64,000 bases of DNA from the NCBI GenBank assembly GCA_018673175.1, contig JABHDF010000057.1, positions 1 through 64,000 on the forward strand, read 5' to 3'. Origin of the DNA: Rhodobiaceae bacterium. Lineage in GTDB: Bacteria; Pseudomonadota; Alphaproteobacteria; RS24. The position numbers and the translations under genes are program-made. Of this stretch, positions 1-9,015 are shown piece after piece; within the stretch, counting starts at the first letter, position 1, and the number at the start of each line of letters is the position of its first letter. Below the pieces are notes generated by a model. The model ran no database searches. It was not told the DNA's origin and was given only the letters and a program-made list of their open reading frames with translations.

Positions 1-356
1 GGATCTTTTAGGGTCGCGCGACCGGTGACAATTTCCACACCGCTTGCCTCTAAGTTACGAATGTAAATCGCATTGAGACGGTCAATTTCTGCATCTTTAT
101 TTTTAATCAGCGTCGACCAATCAAAACGGCTTTCGCCCACGCTCCAGCCAAAGCCTGCGGCTTCTTCGAAATCTTCGGCATAATGACTGGCATAGACCAA
201 CAGCTTTTTCGGCACGCAGCCGCGAATGACGCAAGTACCGCCAACGCGAAACTCTTCGGCCACCGCCACTTTGGCACCATGGCTGGCGCTCATGCGCGCA
301 GCGCGTACCCCGCCGCTGCCGGCGCCAATCACAAAGAGGTCGTAATCATATGTCAT
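1..356 (-). CDS. gor: Glutathione-disulfide reductase, N-terminal part (cut by window edge)
   Basis: FAD-dependent disulfide reductase that uses NADPH to reduce oxidised glutathione in the cytoplasm. Only the first 118 codons are present; the gene runs off the left edge. Visible are the N-terminal FAD-binding GAGSGG motif (residues 11-16) and the redox-active disulfide motif [12 protein letters not shown], with cysteines at about 42 and 47, which is typical of glutathione reductases rather than of lipoamide dehydrogenases. The ATG start at 356 overlaps the rpiA stop codon by four bases (ATGA), so the two genes are almost certainly co-transcribed and translationally coupled. A trypanothione- or mycothione-type reductase is possible in principle, but the alphaproteobacterial context favours glutathione. 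Confidence 0.9.
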   Translation of the reverse strand, partial: MTYDYDLFVIGAGSGGVRAARMSASHGAKVAVAEEFRVGGTCVIRGCVPKKLLVYASHYAEDFEEAAGFGWSVGESRFDWSTLIKNKDAEIDRLNAIYIRNLEASGVEIVTGRATLKD

Positions 357-1087
357 AGCTGTCCCATTTCTTGTAATCCATCTGTGCCGGCCAATACGGC
401 TGCTGTGGCATAGCCCAGAAACAGACCATGTTCAACAACACCCGGCACATTTAACAAAGCCTGCGCCAAAGCCTCTGCGTCGTTTATCGTTCCCAAAGCG
501 CAGTCATAAATATAGTGTCCGCCATCGGTAATAAAAGGGGCGCCAGCGTCTTTATCGGCGCGCAAAGCCATGGCGCCTGCATTTCCTGTGGCCGCCAAGG
601 CTGCGCCAATGGCGGCGGCGGTGGCGCCATGCGAGAAGATATTCACCTCTACGGGCAAATCAAAGGCACCCAGCGTGGCGACGAGCTTTGTATCGTCGGC
701 AATGACAATCATTTTATCGGAAGCCGCCGCGACAATTTTCTCGCGCAATAAAGCCCCGCCTCCGCCTTTAACCAAGCGAAGCTGCGCATCCAATTCATCG
801 GCGCCATCGACGGTTAAATCGAGGCGTTGCAGCTCATCTAAAGACGCCAGCGGAATATTCAGACTTTCCGCTTGGGCGCGTGTGGCTTCTGAGGTGGGCA
901 CGCAGACCACGCTCAAGCCCTCCCCAACCTGGGCGCCCAATCCATCGACGAAATAACGCGCCGTGGAGCCCGTGCCGAGGCCCAGTTTCATGCCATCGCG
1001 CACTTCTTCTAGCGCGCGCAAAGCCGCTTTTTGTTTCATTTGCTCAACAGCTGTATCGGGTTGCAGAATTCGCGTCTTCCAACTCAT
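353..1087 (-). CDS. rpiA: Ribose-5-phosphate isomerase A
   Basis: Interconverts ribose 5-phosphate and ribulose 5-phosphate in the non-oxidative pentose phosphate pathway (cytosolic). The 244-residue protein carries the family landmarks: a GLGTGSTA phosphate-binding loop near residue 37, the DGADE motif that includes catalytic acids, and the [11 protein letters not shown] segment holding the catalytic lysine region. The first ATG overlaps the stop of the upstream TerB/DnaJ-like gene by four bases. About 16 residues precede the usual RpiA beginning (MKQKAALRA), so a start at the internal Met17 cannot be excluded, but the ATGA overlap favours the upstream one. It sits fifth in the metF-metH transcription unit, directly ahead of gor. 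Confidence 0.93.
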   Translation of the reverse strand: MSWKTRILQPDTAVEQMKQKAALRALEEVRDGMKLGLGTGSTARYFVDGLGAQVGEGLSVVCVPTSEATRAQAESLNIPLASLDELQRLDLTVDGADELDAQLRLVKGGGGALLREKIVAAASDKMIVIADDTKLVATLGAFDLPVEVNIFSHGATAAAIGAALAATGNAGAMALRADKDAGAPFITDGGHYIYDCALGTINDAEALAQALLNVPGVVEHGLFLGYATAAVLAGTDGLQEMGQL

Positions 1088-1782
1088 AGGTCACGTTCCT
1101 TTTGTATCAGGGCCCAAGCTTCATTTATCGCGGCCATTCGCGCTGTCGCAATATGCATCATTTCGACGGGCATGCCACGCGCTTGCAATTGGTCGGGGTG
1201 ATTATCGCGCACGGCCGCTAGCCAAGCTTTGCGCACCGCCTCATCTGCCACATGGCGGTCCAGTCCTAGCACCGTATAGGGGTCGACAATCGAGCCATCG
1301 TGATGGGCTTGCAGGCGTTTGAAATCGCTGGTGCCAATGTCGAAAATATCGGCCACAATTTCGAGGAATTGCTGCTCGGCCGGGTGCAAAACCCCGTCGG
1401 CATAGGCGATGTAAAACAACACATCCAGCACGTCTTCCAGCACTTGCGGACTGTCGGCATAAATTTGCGCCACTTGTTTGGCGTAACTATCAAAGCCAGC
1501 CACGTCTTCTTGCGCCAATAAAAACACCCGCTCCATATTGCGTTGTTCGCTCTCGGGCACGCGCATCATGTCTTGCACGGCCTGCACCTCAATGGGCGAG
1601 ACATCGCCATCGGCGCGGGTCATTTTGGCGGCTAAAGAAATCATCGCAATGGTAAACACAACTTGGCGGTCGCCCAAGCGGTCGAGCGCAAAATGGCCCG
1701 CCAATGCGCCAACCAACGCGCCCGGCACACCACCCAAAGCATAGCCTGTCGCTATGCCTGCAATTTTTCCCCAAATGGACAT
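1084..1782 (-). CDS. TerB-like / DnaJ-domain co-chaperone (DjlA-like)
   Basis: A 232-residue protein with three visible parts. A glycine/alanine-rich N-terminus (residues 7-31) could be a short membrane-associating segment, as in DjlA. A central TerB-like helical domain (about 40-150) contains acidic motifs such as [10 protein letters not shown] and [11 protein letters not shown]. The C-terminal J domain (about 165-232) has the HPD tripeptide in DNHPDQL, the hallmark of Hsp70-stimulating proteins. It therefore probably stimulates the ATPase of DnaK or a related Hsp70; the client is unknown. It lies 23 bp after metH and overlaps rpiA by 4 bp. The domain calls are firm from motifs; the role in this operon is not known. 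Confidence 0.8.
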   Translation of the reverse strand: MSIWGKIAGIATGYALGGVPGALVGALAGHFALDRLGDRQVVFTIAMISLAAKMTRADGDVSPIEVQAVQDMMRVPESEQRNMERVFLLAQEDVAGFDSYAKQVAQIYADSPQVLEDVLDVLFYIAYADGVLHPAEQQFLEIVADIFDIGTSDFKRLQAHHDGSIVDPYTVLGLDRHVADEAVRKAWLAAVRDNHPDQLQARGMPVEMMHIATARMAAINEAWALIQKERDL

Positions 1783-1805
1783 GCGGCCAGTCTAGGCAAG
1801 ATTCA

Positions 1806-4800
1806 TTATGGCGTGTAGGACAAAATCGGCGACAGCCATTTTTCGCAAAGTGCCAAATCCATGCCCTTGCGTTTGGCATAATCAACCACTTGGTCGCGAT
1901 CAATTTTGCCGACCCCAAAATACTGGCTTTCAGGATGGGCAAAATACATGCCAGACACAGCCGCGCCAGGCCACATGGCATAGCTCTCGGTCAAGGAAAT
2001 GCCCGCGTGTTTTTCCGCGTCGAGCAGTTCAAACAAAGTGCCTTTTTCCGTATGGTCGGGTTGGGCCGGATAGCCAGGTGCTGGGCGAATGCCCTTATAT
2101 TGCTCCTCGATGAGCCCGGTATTGTCGAGCGCTTCGTCGCTGGCATAGCCCCAAAACTGCGTCCGTACCCGTTGGTGCAAGCGTTCGGCAAGAGCTTCGG
2201 CCAATCTATCGGCCAAGGCTTTCGACATAATCGAGCTGTAATCATCGCCAGCCGCCTCAAAGCGTTTGGCCACTTCATCTTCGCCGTGCCCTGTGGTGAC
2301 CGCAAAGCCGCCAATGTAATCGGCGCCCTCGGCGATAAAGTCGGATAGCGCAAAATTCGCGCGTTTTTTATCGCCCTCGCCTTTGCGCAGCATTTGCTGG
2401 CGCAATGTATGCAAGCGGGCGCGTTCGCGGGTGCGGCTTTCGTCTTCGAACACCACAATGTCGTCGCCATCACGCGCGGCCGGCCAAAAGCCGATGACGG
2501 CTTTGGCGGTAATCCATTTTTCCCCAATCATCTGGTCGAGCATCTCTTGCGCATCTTGGAACAAAGACGTCGCCGCCTCGCCAACCACATTATCTGTCAG
2601 AATAGCTGGATAGCGACCATGCAAGTCCCAGCTTTGGAAAAACGGCGTCCAATCGATATAGTCGCGCAGCTCGGCCAAATCGTAATCCTCAAACACTTTC
2701 GTGCCGGTAAATTGCGGCTTCACAGGCTGATACCCTTGTTTGGGCGTAAAGGCATTGGCGCGCGCGTCGGCTATCGGGCGGCGCTTGGTTTGGGTGCGTC
2801 CGCGCGCATGCGCTTCGGCCATGGCTACGTAATCGGCGCGCACTTCGGCTTGATAGTCCACCTTTTTGTCTTCTGACAACAAGCTACTGGCAACGCCGAC
2901 CGCGCGGCTGGCATCGGTGACATAGACCGTCTGACCCTTGACATAATTGGGGTTAATTTTAACCGCCGTATGCACTTTCGAGGTCGTCGCGCCGCCAATG
3001 AGCAGCGGAATATCTAGGCCTTGGCGTTCCATTTCTGCCGCCACATGGCACATCTCATCGAGACTAGGCGTGATCAATCCGCTCAAGCCGATGATGTCGA
3101 CATTCTCTTCTATCGCCTTGGTGATAATATCATTGGCCGGCACCATGACGCCCATATCAATGACTTCAAAATTATTGCACTGCAGCACCACACCGACGAT
3201 GTTTTTGCCAATGTCATGCACATCGCCTTTTACCGTCGCCATTAGCACTTTGCCTTTGGAGCTCGACTTGGCACCGGAGGCGATTTTTTCGGCCTCCATG
3301 AACGGCTCAAGATGCGCCACGGCGCGTTTCATCACGCGGGCCGACTTCACCACTTGCGGCAGGAACATTTTGCCAGCGCCAAATAAATCGCCGACTTTAT
3401 TCATCCCATCCATCAGCGGGCCTTCAATGACATGCAGAGGGCGTTCAACTTGTAGGCGAGCTTCTTCGGTATCTTCCTCGATGAAATCTGCCAGACCACT
3501 GACCAACGCATGCATCAGACGATCGCGCACGGGGCCCTCGCGCCATTTCAAATCCACGACTTGTTGCGCGCCCTTTTGGCCGCGATAGGTCTCCGCCACT
3601 TCCAGCAATTTATCCGTGCCATCGTCGCGCCGATTGAGCAGCACATCTTCCACCGCCAGCTTTAGCTTCGGCTCAATGTCTTCGTAAATGGCGAGCTGGC
3701 CCGCGTTGACGATGCCCATGTCCATACCCTTGCCGATGGCATGATAGAGAAACGCCGAATGCATGGCCTCGCGCACGGGCTCATTGCCTCGGAAGGAGAA
3801 GGAGATGTTCGAAACCCCGCCAGAAACGTGGGCGTGCGGCAGTTCTTCGCGAATGCGACCCGTGGCTTCAATGAAATCCATGGCGTAATTATTATGCTCC
3901 TCAATGCCCGTTGCCACGGCAAATACATTGGGGTCAAAAATAATATCTTCGGGCGCAAAGCCAATTTTATCGACCAGCAAATCATACGATCGTTTGCAAA
4001 TCTCAAACTTGCGCTCCGCCGTATCCGCTTGGCCGTCTTCATCGAAAGCCATGACGATAACCGCCGCGCCATAGCGTTGGCACAGGCGCGCCTGCTCGAA
4101 AAATGGCGCTTCGCCCTCTTTCAAGGATATGGAATTGACCACTGCCTTGCCTTGCACGCATTTCAAACCAGCCTCGATAATCGACCATTTGGAGCTATCA
4201 ATCATCACCGGAACTTTGGCAATATCGGGCTCAGTCGCGGCTAGGTTGAGAAAGCGCACCATGGCGCCTTGGCTGTCGAGCATGCCTTCATCCATGTTCA
4301 CATCGATAATCTGCGCGCCGTTCTCGACTTGCTGACGCGCAATCTCGAGCGCCGTATCGTAATCGCCCTCGGTGATGAGGCGGCGGAATTTTGCCGAGCC
4401 CGTCACATTGGTGCGCTCTCCGATGTTCACGAAAGGAATTTCGTCGGTCAAGGTGAACGGTTCCAAACCCGACAAACGCATGCGCCTTGGCACATCTGGG
4501 ATGACCCGCGGGACATTGGCTTCGGCAGCGGCCGCAATGGCCGCAATATGATCTGGCGTCGTGCCACAGCAACCGCCCAGAATATTGACCAGACCGGAGC
4601 TCGCAAATTCACCAACAATCGTGGCCATTTCTGCGGCTAATTGATCATATTCGCCAAATTCATTCGGCAGACCCGCATTCGGATAAATGCAAACATTGGT
4701 ATCCGCAATGCGCGCAATCTCGGCCACATAGGGACGCATTTCATCGGCACCAAGCGCGCAGTTCAGCCCCACCGCGAACGGTTTAATGTGGCGCAGGCTA

Positions 4801-5510
4801 TTCCAAAATGCTTCCGTGGTTTGGCCCGACAAGGTGCGGCCCGAGCGGTCGGTGATGGTGCCCGAAATCATAATCGGCAAGGTGATGCCGATCTGCTCAA
4901 ACATATCTTGCACGCCGTGCACCGCCGCTTTGGCGTTGAGCGTGTCAAAAATTGTCTCAACCAAAATAATATCGGCGCCGCCTTCGATGAGCGCTTTGGC
5001 GGCTTGCGCATAAGCCTCGCGCAATTCATCGTAGGTCACATTGCGATAACCGGGGTCATTGACCTCGGGCGAAATAGACGCTGTGCGGTTGGTTGGCCCC
5101 AAGGCGCCCGCCACATAGCGCGGCCGCGACGGGTCTTGCGCCTCCATGGCATCGCACGCTTGGCGCGCCAATTTGGCCCCCTCGACGTTCAGCTCATAGG
5201 CCAGATTTTCCATATCATAATCGGCTTGGGCAATGGTTGTGGAGGAGAATGTATTGGTCTCCACAATATCGCTACCCGCCTCGAGATAGGCGGTATGAAT
5301 ATCGCGAATAATATCCGGCTGGCTCAGCGACAGCAGGTCGTTATTGCCAATCACATCGGTATGATACTCGGCAAAGCGCGCGCCGCGATAGGCGGCTTCG
5401 TCTAGCTTGTGACGCTGGATCATCGTGCCCATGGCGCCATCCAACATTAGGATACGCTCTTGGGTCAGCTTATTCAGCGCTTCAATACGGCTCTCGCGGG
5501 TCCAATTCAT
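1806..5510 (-). CDS. metH: Cobalamin-dependent methionine synthase
   Basis: Transfers the methyl group of 5-methyltetrahydrofolate to homocysteine through methylcobalamin, giving methionine and tetrahydrofolate. At 1234 residues it is a full-length four-module enzyme: homocysteine-binding barrel (zinc ligand Cys near 251 and the GGCC pair near 313), pterin-binding barrel (about 350-630), cobalamin cap and B12 domain with the DVHDIGKN motif supplying the lower-axial histidine (about residue 764), and the C-terminal SAM-dependent activation domain (about 890-1234). Many alphaproteobacteria split this enzyme, so the intact form is worth noting. It starts 3 bp after metF. I saw no cobalamin or SAM riboswitch ahead of the operon; control is expected from the ArsR-type first gene. 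Confidence 0.97.
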   Translation of the reverse strand: MNWTRESRIEALNKLTQERILMLDGAMGTMIQRHKLDEAAYRGARFAEYHTDVIGNNDLLSLSQPDIIRDIHTAYLEAGSDIVETNTFSSTTIAQADYDMENLAYELNVEGAKLARQACDAMEAQDPSRPRYVAGALGPTNRTASISPEVNDPGYRNVTYDELREAYAQAAKALIEGGADIILVETIFDTLNAKAAVHGVQDMFEQIGITLPIMISGTITDRSGRTLSGQTTEAFWNSLRHIKPFAVGLNCALGADEMRPYVAEIARIADTNVCIYPNAGLPNEFGEYDQLAAEMATIVGEFASSGLVNILGGCCGTTPDHIAAIAAAAEANVPRVIPDVPRRMRLSGLEPFTLTDEIPFVNIGERTNVTGSAKFRRLITEGDYDTALEIARQQVENGAQIIDVNMDEGMLDSQGAMVRFLNLAATEPDIAKVPVMIDSSKWSIIEAGLKCVQGKAVVNSISLKEGEAPFFEQARLCQRYGAAVIVMAFDEDGQADTAERKFEICKRSYDLLVDKIGFAPEDIIFDPNVFAVATGIEEHNNYAMDFIEATGRIREELPHAHVSGGVSNISFSFRGNEPVREAMHSAFLYHAIGKGMDMGIVNAGQLAIYEDIEPKLKLAVEDVLLNRRDDGTDKLLEVAETYRGQKGAQQVVDLKWREGPVRDRLMHALVSGLADFIEEDTEEARLQVERPLHVIEGPLMDGMNKVGDLFGAGKMFLPQVVKSARVMKRAVAHLEPFMEAEKIASGAKSSSKGKVLMATVKGDVHDIGKNIVGVVLQCNNFEVIDMGVMVPANDIITKAIEENVDIIGLSGLITPSLDEMCHVAAEMERQGLDIPLLIGGATTSKVHTAVKINPNYVKGQTVYVTDASRAVGVASSLLSEDKKVDYQAEVRADYVAMAEAHARGRTQTKRRPIADARANAFTPKQGYQPVKPQFTGTKVFEDYDLAELRDYIDWTPFFQSWDLHGRYPAILTDNVVGEAATSLFQDAQEMLDQMIGEKWITAKAVIGFWPAARDGDDIVVFEDESRTRERARLHTLRQQMLRKGEGDKKRANFALSDFIAEGADYIGGFAVTTGHGEDEVAKRFEAAGDDYSSIMSKALADRLAEALAERLHQRVRTQFWGYASDEALDNTGLIEEQYKGIRPAPGYPAQPDHTEKGTLFELLDAEKHAGISLTESYAMWPGAAVSGMYFAHPESQYFGVGKIDRDQVVDYAKRKGMDLALCEKWLSPILSYTP

Positions 5511-5513
5511 GGC

Positions 5514-6368
5514 TTAACTTTCTTGCTTTAAAGGGGCGCCCAATTGCAAAATTCGACATACGGCAAAGGTCAAATCCGCTTGATTGAGCGTGTAAAAATG
5601 TAAGTATTCGAGGCCTTCTTCCAGCAGTTTACGGCATTGGTCAACTGCGACAGAGGCGCCGATATGTTTGCGGGTATCCAGGTCTTCGTCTAGGCCTTGA
5701 TAAAGCGCAACCAGCTCGTCCGGCATATGCGCACCGCACGCGTCGGCCATGCGTTTGGCGCCTACAAAATTGGTCGTTGGCATAATGCCCGGGATGACCG
5801 GAATGGTGACATGAGCCGCCGCCAGCGCATCGCGAAAGCGCAAATGCGCTTCTGTATCAAATACAAATTGCGTAATCGCACGGGTCGCGCCTGCGTCAAT
5901 TTTGGCTTTCAACAAATCAATATCGTCGCTCAGGGCGCGTGATTCTGGATGCTTTTCCGGGTAGGCACTAACCGTAATGTCAAAGCCGCCGCGTTTGGCT
6001 AGCGCTTCGATGAGCTCCACCGAGCCGCTGTAGCCATCGCTATGGGCAGAGAACGCGCCCATATCGGGCATGTCGCCCCGCAGCGCCACAATGTGCTTTA
6101 CCCCTGCGGCGGCATAATCATCCACCACGCTGTCGACCTCGGCTTTGCTGGCCGCCACGCAAGTTAGATGGGCGGCTGGCTTTAGGCTGGTCTCGTCGAT
6201 AATGCGCTTGACGCAAGAATGCGTGCGGTCGCGCGTGGAACCGCCAGCGCCATAGGTGACCGATACAAAATCGGGGCCCAGCGGCGCCAAACGCGAGATA
6301 TTATGCCAAAGCTTATCCGCTGCCGCCTCTGATTTGGGCGGGAAAAATTCAAAACTAATCGCGGTCAT
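5514..6368 (-). CDS. metF: 5,10-methylenetetrahydrofolate reductase
   Basis: Flavoprotein that reduces 5,10-methylene-THF to 5-methyl-THF, the methyl donor used by the adjacent MetH. The 284-residue length is normal. Recognisable segments are the N-terminal FEFFPPKS strand with the catalytic glutamate, the SVTYGAGGSTRDRT loop, the ALRGDMPD segment that contacts folate, and the C-terminal YLHFYTLN motif. The start overlaps the upstream regulator stop by four bases, and metH follows after 3 bp, so regulator, reductase and synthase form one translationally coupled block. Confidence 0.96.
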   Translation of the reverse strand: MTAISFEFFPPKSEAAADKLWHNISRLAPLGPDFVSVTYGAGGSTRDRTHSCVKRIIDETSLKPAAHLTCVAASKAEVDSVVDDYAAAGVKHIVALRGDMPDMGAFSAHSDGYSGSVELIEALAKRGGFDITVSAYPEKHPESRALSDDIDLLKAKIDAGATRAITQFVFDTEAHLRFRDALAAAHVTIPVIPGIMPTTNFVGAKRMADACGAHMPDELVALYQGLDEDLDTRKHIGASVAVDQCRKLLEEGLEYLHFYTLNQADLTFAVCRILQLGAPLKQES

Positions 6369-7363
6369 ACTGGTTTCCTAATGTCTGCGGGGGGCTCATT
6401 TGGTTTTTGGGCTTGCCACATAGCTACCGTTAAATCTTGCGCGCCCTCGGAGGCCTCGGGCGATAACACTTGCGTCTCGCCGATCTGCAGTCGGCTTTGG
6501 GTCAACATGGCGCGCATGTCGCCATCGTCAAAACCAAGCCGGCGATGGGCGTGATCTTCGCGCAGGCTTTCCATTTCATGCGGGCCAAAATCGGCAATCA
6601 ATACGCGCCCGCCCGGTACCAAAATGCGCGCCGCTTCATTCAGCGCGCGCTGCGGGTCGTCGAGGAAGTGCAGCACTTGATGCAAAATCACCACGCTAGC
6701 GACATTGTCTTCTAGGGGCACATTGGCGCAATCCCCTTGGCGCACCTGACAATTTTTTGCGCCCACTTCGTCTAGCTTGCTGCGCGCCAGCGTTAACATG
6801 TCTGCGCTGACGTCAAAGCCGATGGCGCGCTGCGCCCGATGGCCAAAAATCTCGAGCATACGCCCCGTGCCGGTTCCCAAATCAACCAGCAGTTCCATAT
6901 CGCCCGCATGGCTCTCAAGGTGGTGCGCCATTATTTCTTCCACGGCCGTTTCAGGAATATGACGGGCGCGCAACTCATCCCAACTGGCGGCATTGGCAGC
7001 GAAATAATTTTGCGCCCGCTCGGCGCGCAATTGTCGGACTTCGCCAAAGCGCTCGCGGTCGCGCAAAATATCATGATCGGAATCGGGAATATGGCGGATG
7101 ATTTGCGCCAAAACATCGGAAACGGGCGCGCCCTCATGCAGCCGATAAAACACCCAACTGCCTTCGGGGTAACGCTGCACCAGACCGGCGTCGGCCAATA
7201 GCTTTAAGTGTCGCGAAATGCGCGGCTGGCTTTGCGATAGCACCTGCGTCAGCTCAGACACGGTCAACTCCCCAAGCGCCAAAATGGCGAGGATGCGAAG
7301 CCGGGTGGGTTCTCCCGCGGCACGTAGGGCGGATAATAACTGTTCCATAAGCATTTTATACAT
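6365..7363 (-). CDS. sahR: ArsR-family regulator fused to SAM-dependent methyltransferase domain (SahR-type)
   Basis: A 332-residue two-domain protein. Residues 1-95 form an ArsR winged helix (SELTQVLSQSQPRISRHLK recognition region); residues 120-320 form a class I methyltransferase fold with the SAM motif VDLGTGTGRML. Proteobacterial SahR regulators respond to S-adenosylhomocysteine, and members fused to a methyltransferase domain sit beside metF-metH. I infer that the fused domain senses SAH or SAM rather than methylating. The reading frame is open back to a TTG at 7384, but the ATG at 7363 has a good AAGGA seven bases upstream and places the ACATAT-AAGG-ATATGT inverted repeat outside the gene. 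Expected autoregulation through that site. Confidence 0.82.
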   Translation of the reverse strand: MYKMLMEQLLSALRAAGEPTRLRILAILALGELTVSELTQVLSQSQPRISRHLKLLADAGLVQRYPEGSWVFYRLHEGAPVSDVLAQIIRHIPDSDHDILRDRERFGEVRQLRAERAQNYFAANAASWDELRARHIPETAVEEIMAHHLESHAGDMELLVDLGTGTGRMLEIFGHRAQRAIGFDVSADMLTLARSKLDEVGAKNCQVRQGDCANVPLEDNVASVVILHQVLHFLDDPQRALNEAARILVPGGRVLIADFGPHEMESLREDHAHRRLGFDDGDMRAMLTQSRLQIGETQVLSPEASEGAQDLTVAMWQAQKPNEPPADIRKPV

Positions 7364-7365
7364 AA

Positions 7366-7381
7366 ACATATCCTTATATGT
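7366..7381. promoter_or_regulatory. Candidate SahR/ArsR operator
   Basis: Perfect 6-bp inverted repeat ACATAT-N4-ATATGT, centred just upstream of the chosen regulator start and covering its ribosome binding site. ArsR-family dimers bind short AT-rich palindromes of this kind, usually in the promoter of their own operon. The match to the published SahR motif is judged by general shape only. The 150-bp gap up to mlaA at 7516 would also hold the divergent mlaA promoter. Confidence 0.5.
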
Positions 7382-7515
7382 CAAGCCTCAAGCCGATAAA
7401 TCCCTAAATATATCGGTGTTTAAAAACCATAGTGGCGAAAAAACGCCTTTCCCCTCTTTTCCAACGGCTCAAATAGGCCTAGCGTCTAAGCTCACAAACG
7501 GAGCGACCCTAAATA

Positions 7516-8280
7516 ATGAAACGCATTCAAAACCTACTTCTCACCAGTTTGATAGCGACCAGTCTCGCGGCTTGTGCCAGCTCGGACGCTTTAGAGGCGG
7601 CCAGTAATGTGGATCGCGACCCATATGAAAAATTCAATCGTAAAATGTTCGCGGTTGAGCAGACCCTGGATGCCTATGTTTTAAAGCCTGTTGCCAAGGG
7701 TTACCTCTATGTGCCGCAACCGGCGCGGCGTTCGTTTCGCAATTTTTTGAACAATCTCATTTCGCCCGTCACGCTGGCCAATGATTTATTTCAAGGCGAG
7801 ATGGAGCGAGCCAGCACCACCGCGCTGCGCCTTGGCATCAACACAGTCATCGGCATCGGCGGCCTATTCGACCCCGCCACTCGGCTTGGGCTAGAGCGCC
7901 ATGAAGAAGACTTTGGCCAGACTTTAGCCACCTATGGCGTAAAGCCAGGCCCGTATTTATATGTTCCGATGCTTGGCCCCTCGCCGCCTCGCGATTTATT
8001 CGGCTGGGGCTTCGATTGGCTGTTTGACCCCGTCACTTACGCAAGCAGCGACGACCTGACAGGCCCCATTTTGCGCTATACGCTCGATGGCATCGACGCG
8101 CGCGCCACCAACCTTGGCATTATTGACGAGATTGAACGCAGCTCCATCGATTTTTACGCTACAGTTAGAAGCCTGTATCGGCAAAACCGAGACAGCGAAA
8201 TTAACAATGGGGTAACCAACCTCGACGACTTGCCAGACATCGACGACCTCGATGACCTCGATGACTTAGACGATTTTTAG
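7516..8280 (+). CDS. mlaA: MlaA (VacJ) outer-membrane lipoprotein
   Basis: Outer-membrane component of the Mla pathway, which moves mislocalised phospholipids from the outer leaflet back toward the inner membrane. The 254-residue protein begins with a lipoprotein signal peptide ending in the lipobox LAAC (Cys20), followed by the family signature DPYEKFNRKMF. Further family landmarks are VTLANDLFQGE, FDPATRLGL, the DFGQTLATYGV segment and the GPYLYVPMLGPSPPRD segment. Unusually, the last 20 or so residues are an acidic repeat built of Asp-Asp-Leu units. It is followed after 10 bp by mlaC. No MlaBDEF transporter genes lie nearby. Confidence 0.95.
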   Translation: MKRIQNLLLTSLIATSLAACASSDALEAASNVDRDPYEKFNRKMFAVEQTLDAYVLKPVAKGYLYVPQPARRSFRNFLNNLISPVTLANDLFQGEMERASTTALRLGINTVIGIGGLFDPATRLGLERHEEDFGQTLATYGVKPGPYLYVPMLGPSPPRDLFGWGFDWLFDPVTYASSDDLTGPILRYTLDGIDARATNLGIIDEIERSSIDFYATVRSLYRQNRDSEINNGVTNLDDLPDIDDLDDLDDLDDF

Positions 8281-8290
8281 GAGCCACCCC

Positions 8291-8914
8291 ATGCGCATGA
8301 CATTTAAAAGCCTCGCCGTTTTCGCCCTGTTTCTAATGCCCCTATCGGCTTCGGCGCAAGCCAACGCTCCGGATTTGGCCAAGGCTCAAGCCTTTGTCAC
8401 GGCGCTGACCGATGATGCGATTGTCATTCTATCTGGCGAAACCACCCGCGCGGGCCGCGAGGCCAGTTTCTCTAAATTGCTCAATGAAAAGGCCAATATG
8501 CGCCGTATCGCGCGCTTTACGCTGGGACAATTTGGACGCAAAATTTCCAAGCCAGACTTTGAAACCTACCAAGCCCTGCTCAATACATTCATCGTCAAAG
8601 TCTATGCCAATCGCCTCGGCGAATATTCCGATGAGAAAGTTATCGTCGGCAAAGCCCAAGCGAAAAAGAAGAACGTCATCGTGAGCAGCCGAATTGAATT
8701 TGCCAATGGTCGCGACCCGATTGATATCGACTGGTGGCTGCGTCTCGAAAAAGATGGCAGCTTCACGCTGTTTGACGTCCGGGTTCTGGGCGTTTGGATG
8801 GCCCAAGAGCAGCGCGATAGTTTCGCGTCCGTGCTGAAAAATAACAAAGGCGACATCAACGCTTTGCTGACGCATTTGCGAAATAAAATATCTTCTGACC
8901 CCAACGACAGCTAA
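8291..8914 (+). CDS. mlaC: MlaC (Ttg2D) periplasmic phospholipid-binding protein
   Basis: Soluble periplasmic carrier that shuttles phospholipid between the MlaA-porin complex and the MlaFEDB transporter. A cleavable signal peptide (about residues 1-23, ending in SASAQA) precedes a Tol-tolerance/MlaC domain, recognisable by RRIARFTLGQFGRKIS, YQALLNTFIVKVYANRL and the C-terminal DVRVLGVWMAQEQRDSF region. At 207 residues the length is typical. It directly follows mlaA and is probably translated from the same message. Confidence 0.93.
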   Translation: MRMTFKSLAVFALFLMPLSASAQANAPDLAKAQAFVTALTDDAIVILSGETTRAGREASFSKLLNEKANMRRIARFTLGQFGRKISKPDFETYQALLNTFIVKVYANRLGEYSDEKVIVGKAQAKKKNVIVSSRIEFANGRDPIDIDWWLRLEKDGSFTLFDVRVLGVWMAQEQRDSFASVLKNNKGDINALLTHLRNKISSDPNDS

Positions 8915-8956
8915 GCCCAACCCGAAGGCCGTTTGAAAATAAATATCTTTTCTTGT

Positions 8957-8974
8957 TGCGAATAATTATCAATA
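8957..8974. promoter_or_regulatory. Candidate Fur box 1
   Basis: The AT-rich sequence TGCGAATAATTATCAATA resembles one half of the classical GATAATGATAATCATTATC Fur box. It lies 42 bp before the TonB receptor start, next to a second similar site. The match is by eye, not by matrix score. Confidence 0.55.
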
Positions 8975-8982
8975 GCACTATA

Positions 8983-9003
8983 GATGCGAATGATTATTAT
9001 TTA
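8983..9003. promoter_or_regulatory. Candidate Fur box 2
   Basis: GATGCGAATGATTATTATTTA contains the GAATGATTATTATT core shared by Fur boxes upstream of siderophore receptors. It begins 9 bp after the first site and ends 12 bp before the receptor start, so Fur bound here would block transcription or initiation. Confidence 0.6.
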
Positions 9004-9015
9004 CAGGACGGAAAA

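Noticed and set aside
353-6368. Many long opposite-strand reading frames, such as 4641-5405 plus and 3741-4244 plus
   Set aside because: They lie fully inside metH, metF and rpiA, have no ribosome binding sites or recognisable motifs, and arise from codon bias of the real genes on the other strand.
7364-7515. A SAM or SAH riboswitch in the leader of the metF-metH operon
   Set aside because: The gap contains no convincing conserved riboswitch core; the ArsR-type regulator and its palindrome are a simpler explanation.
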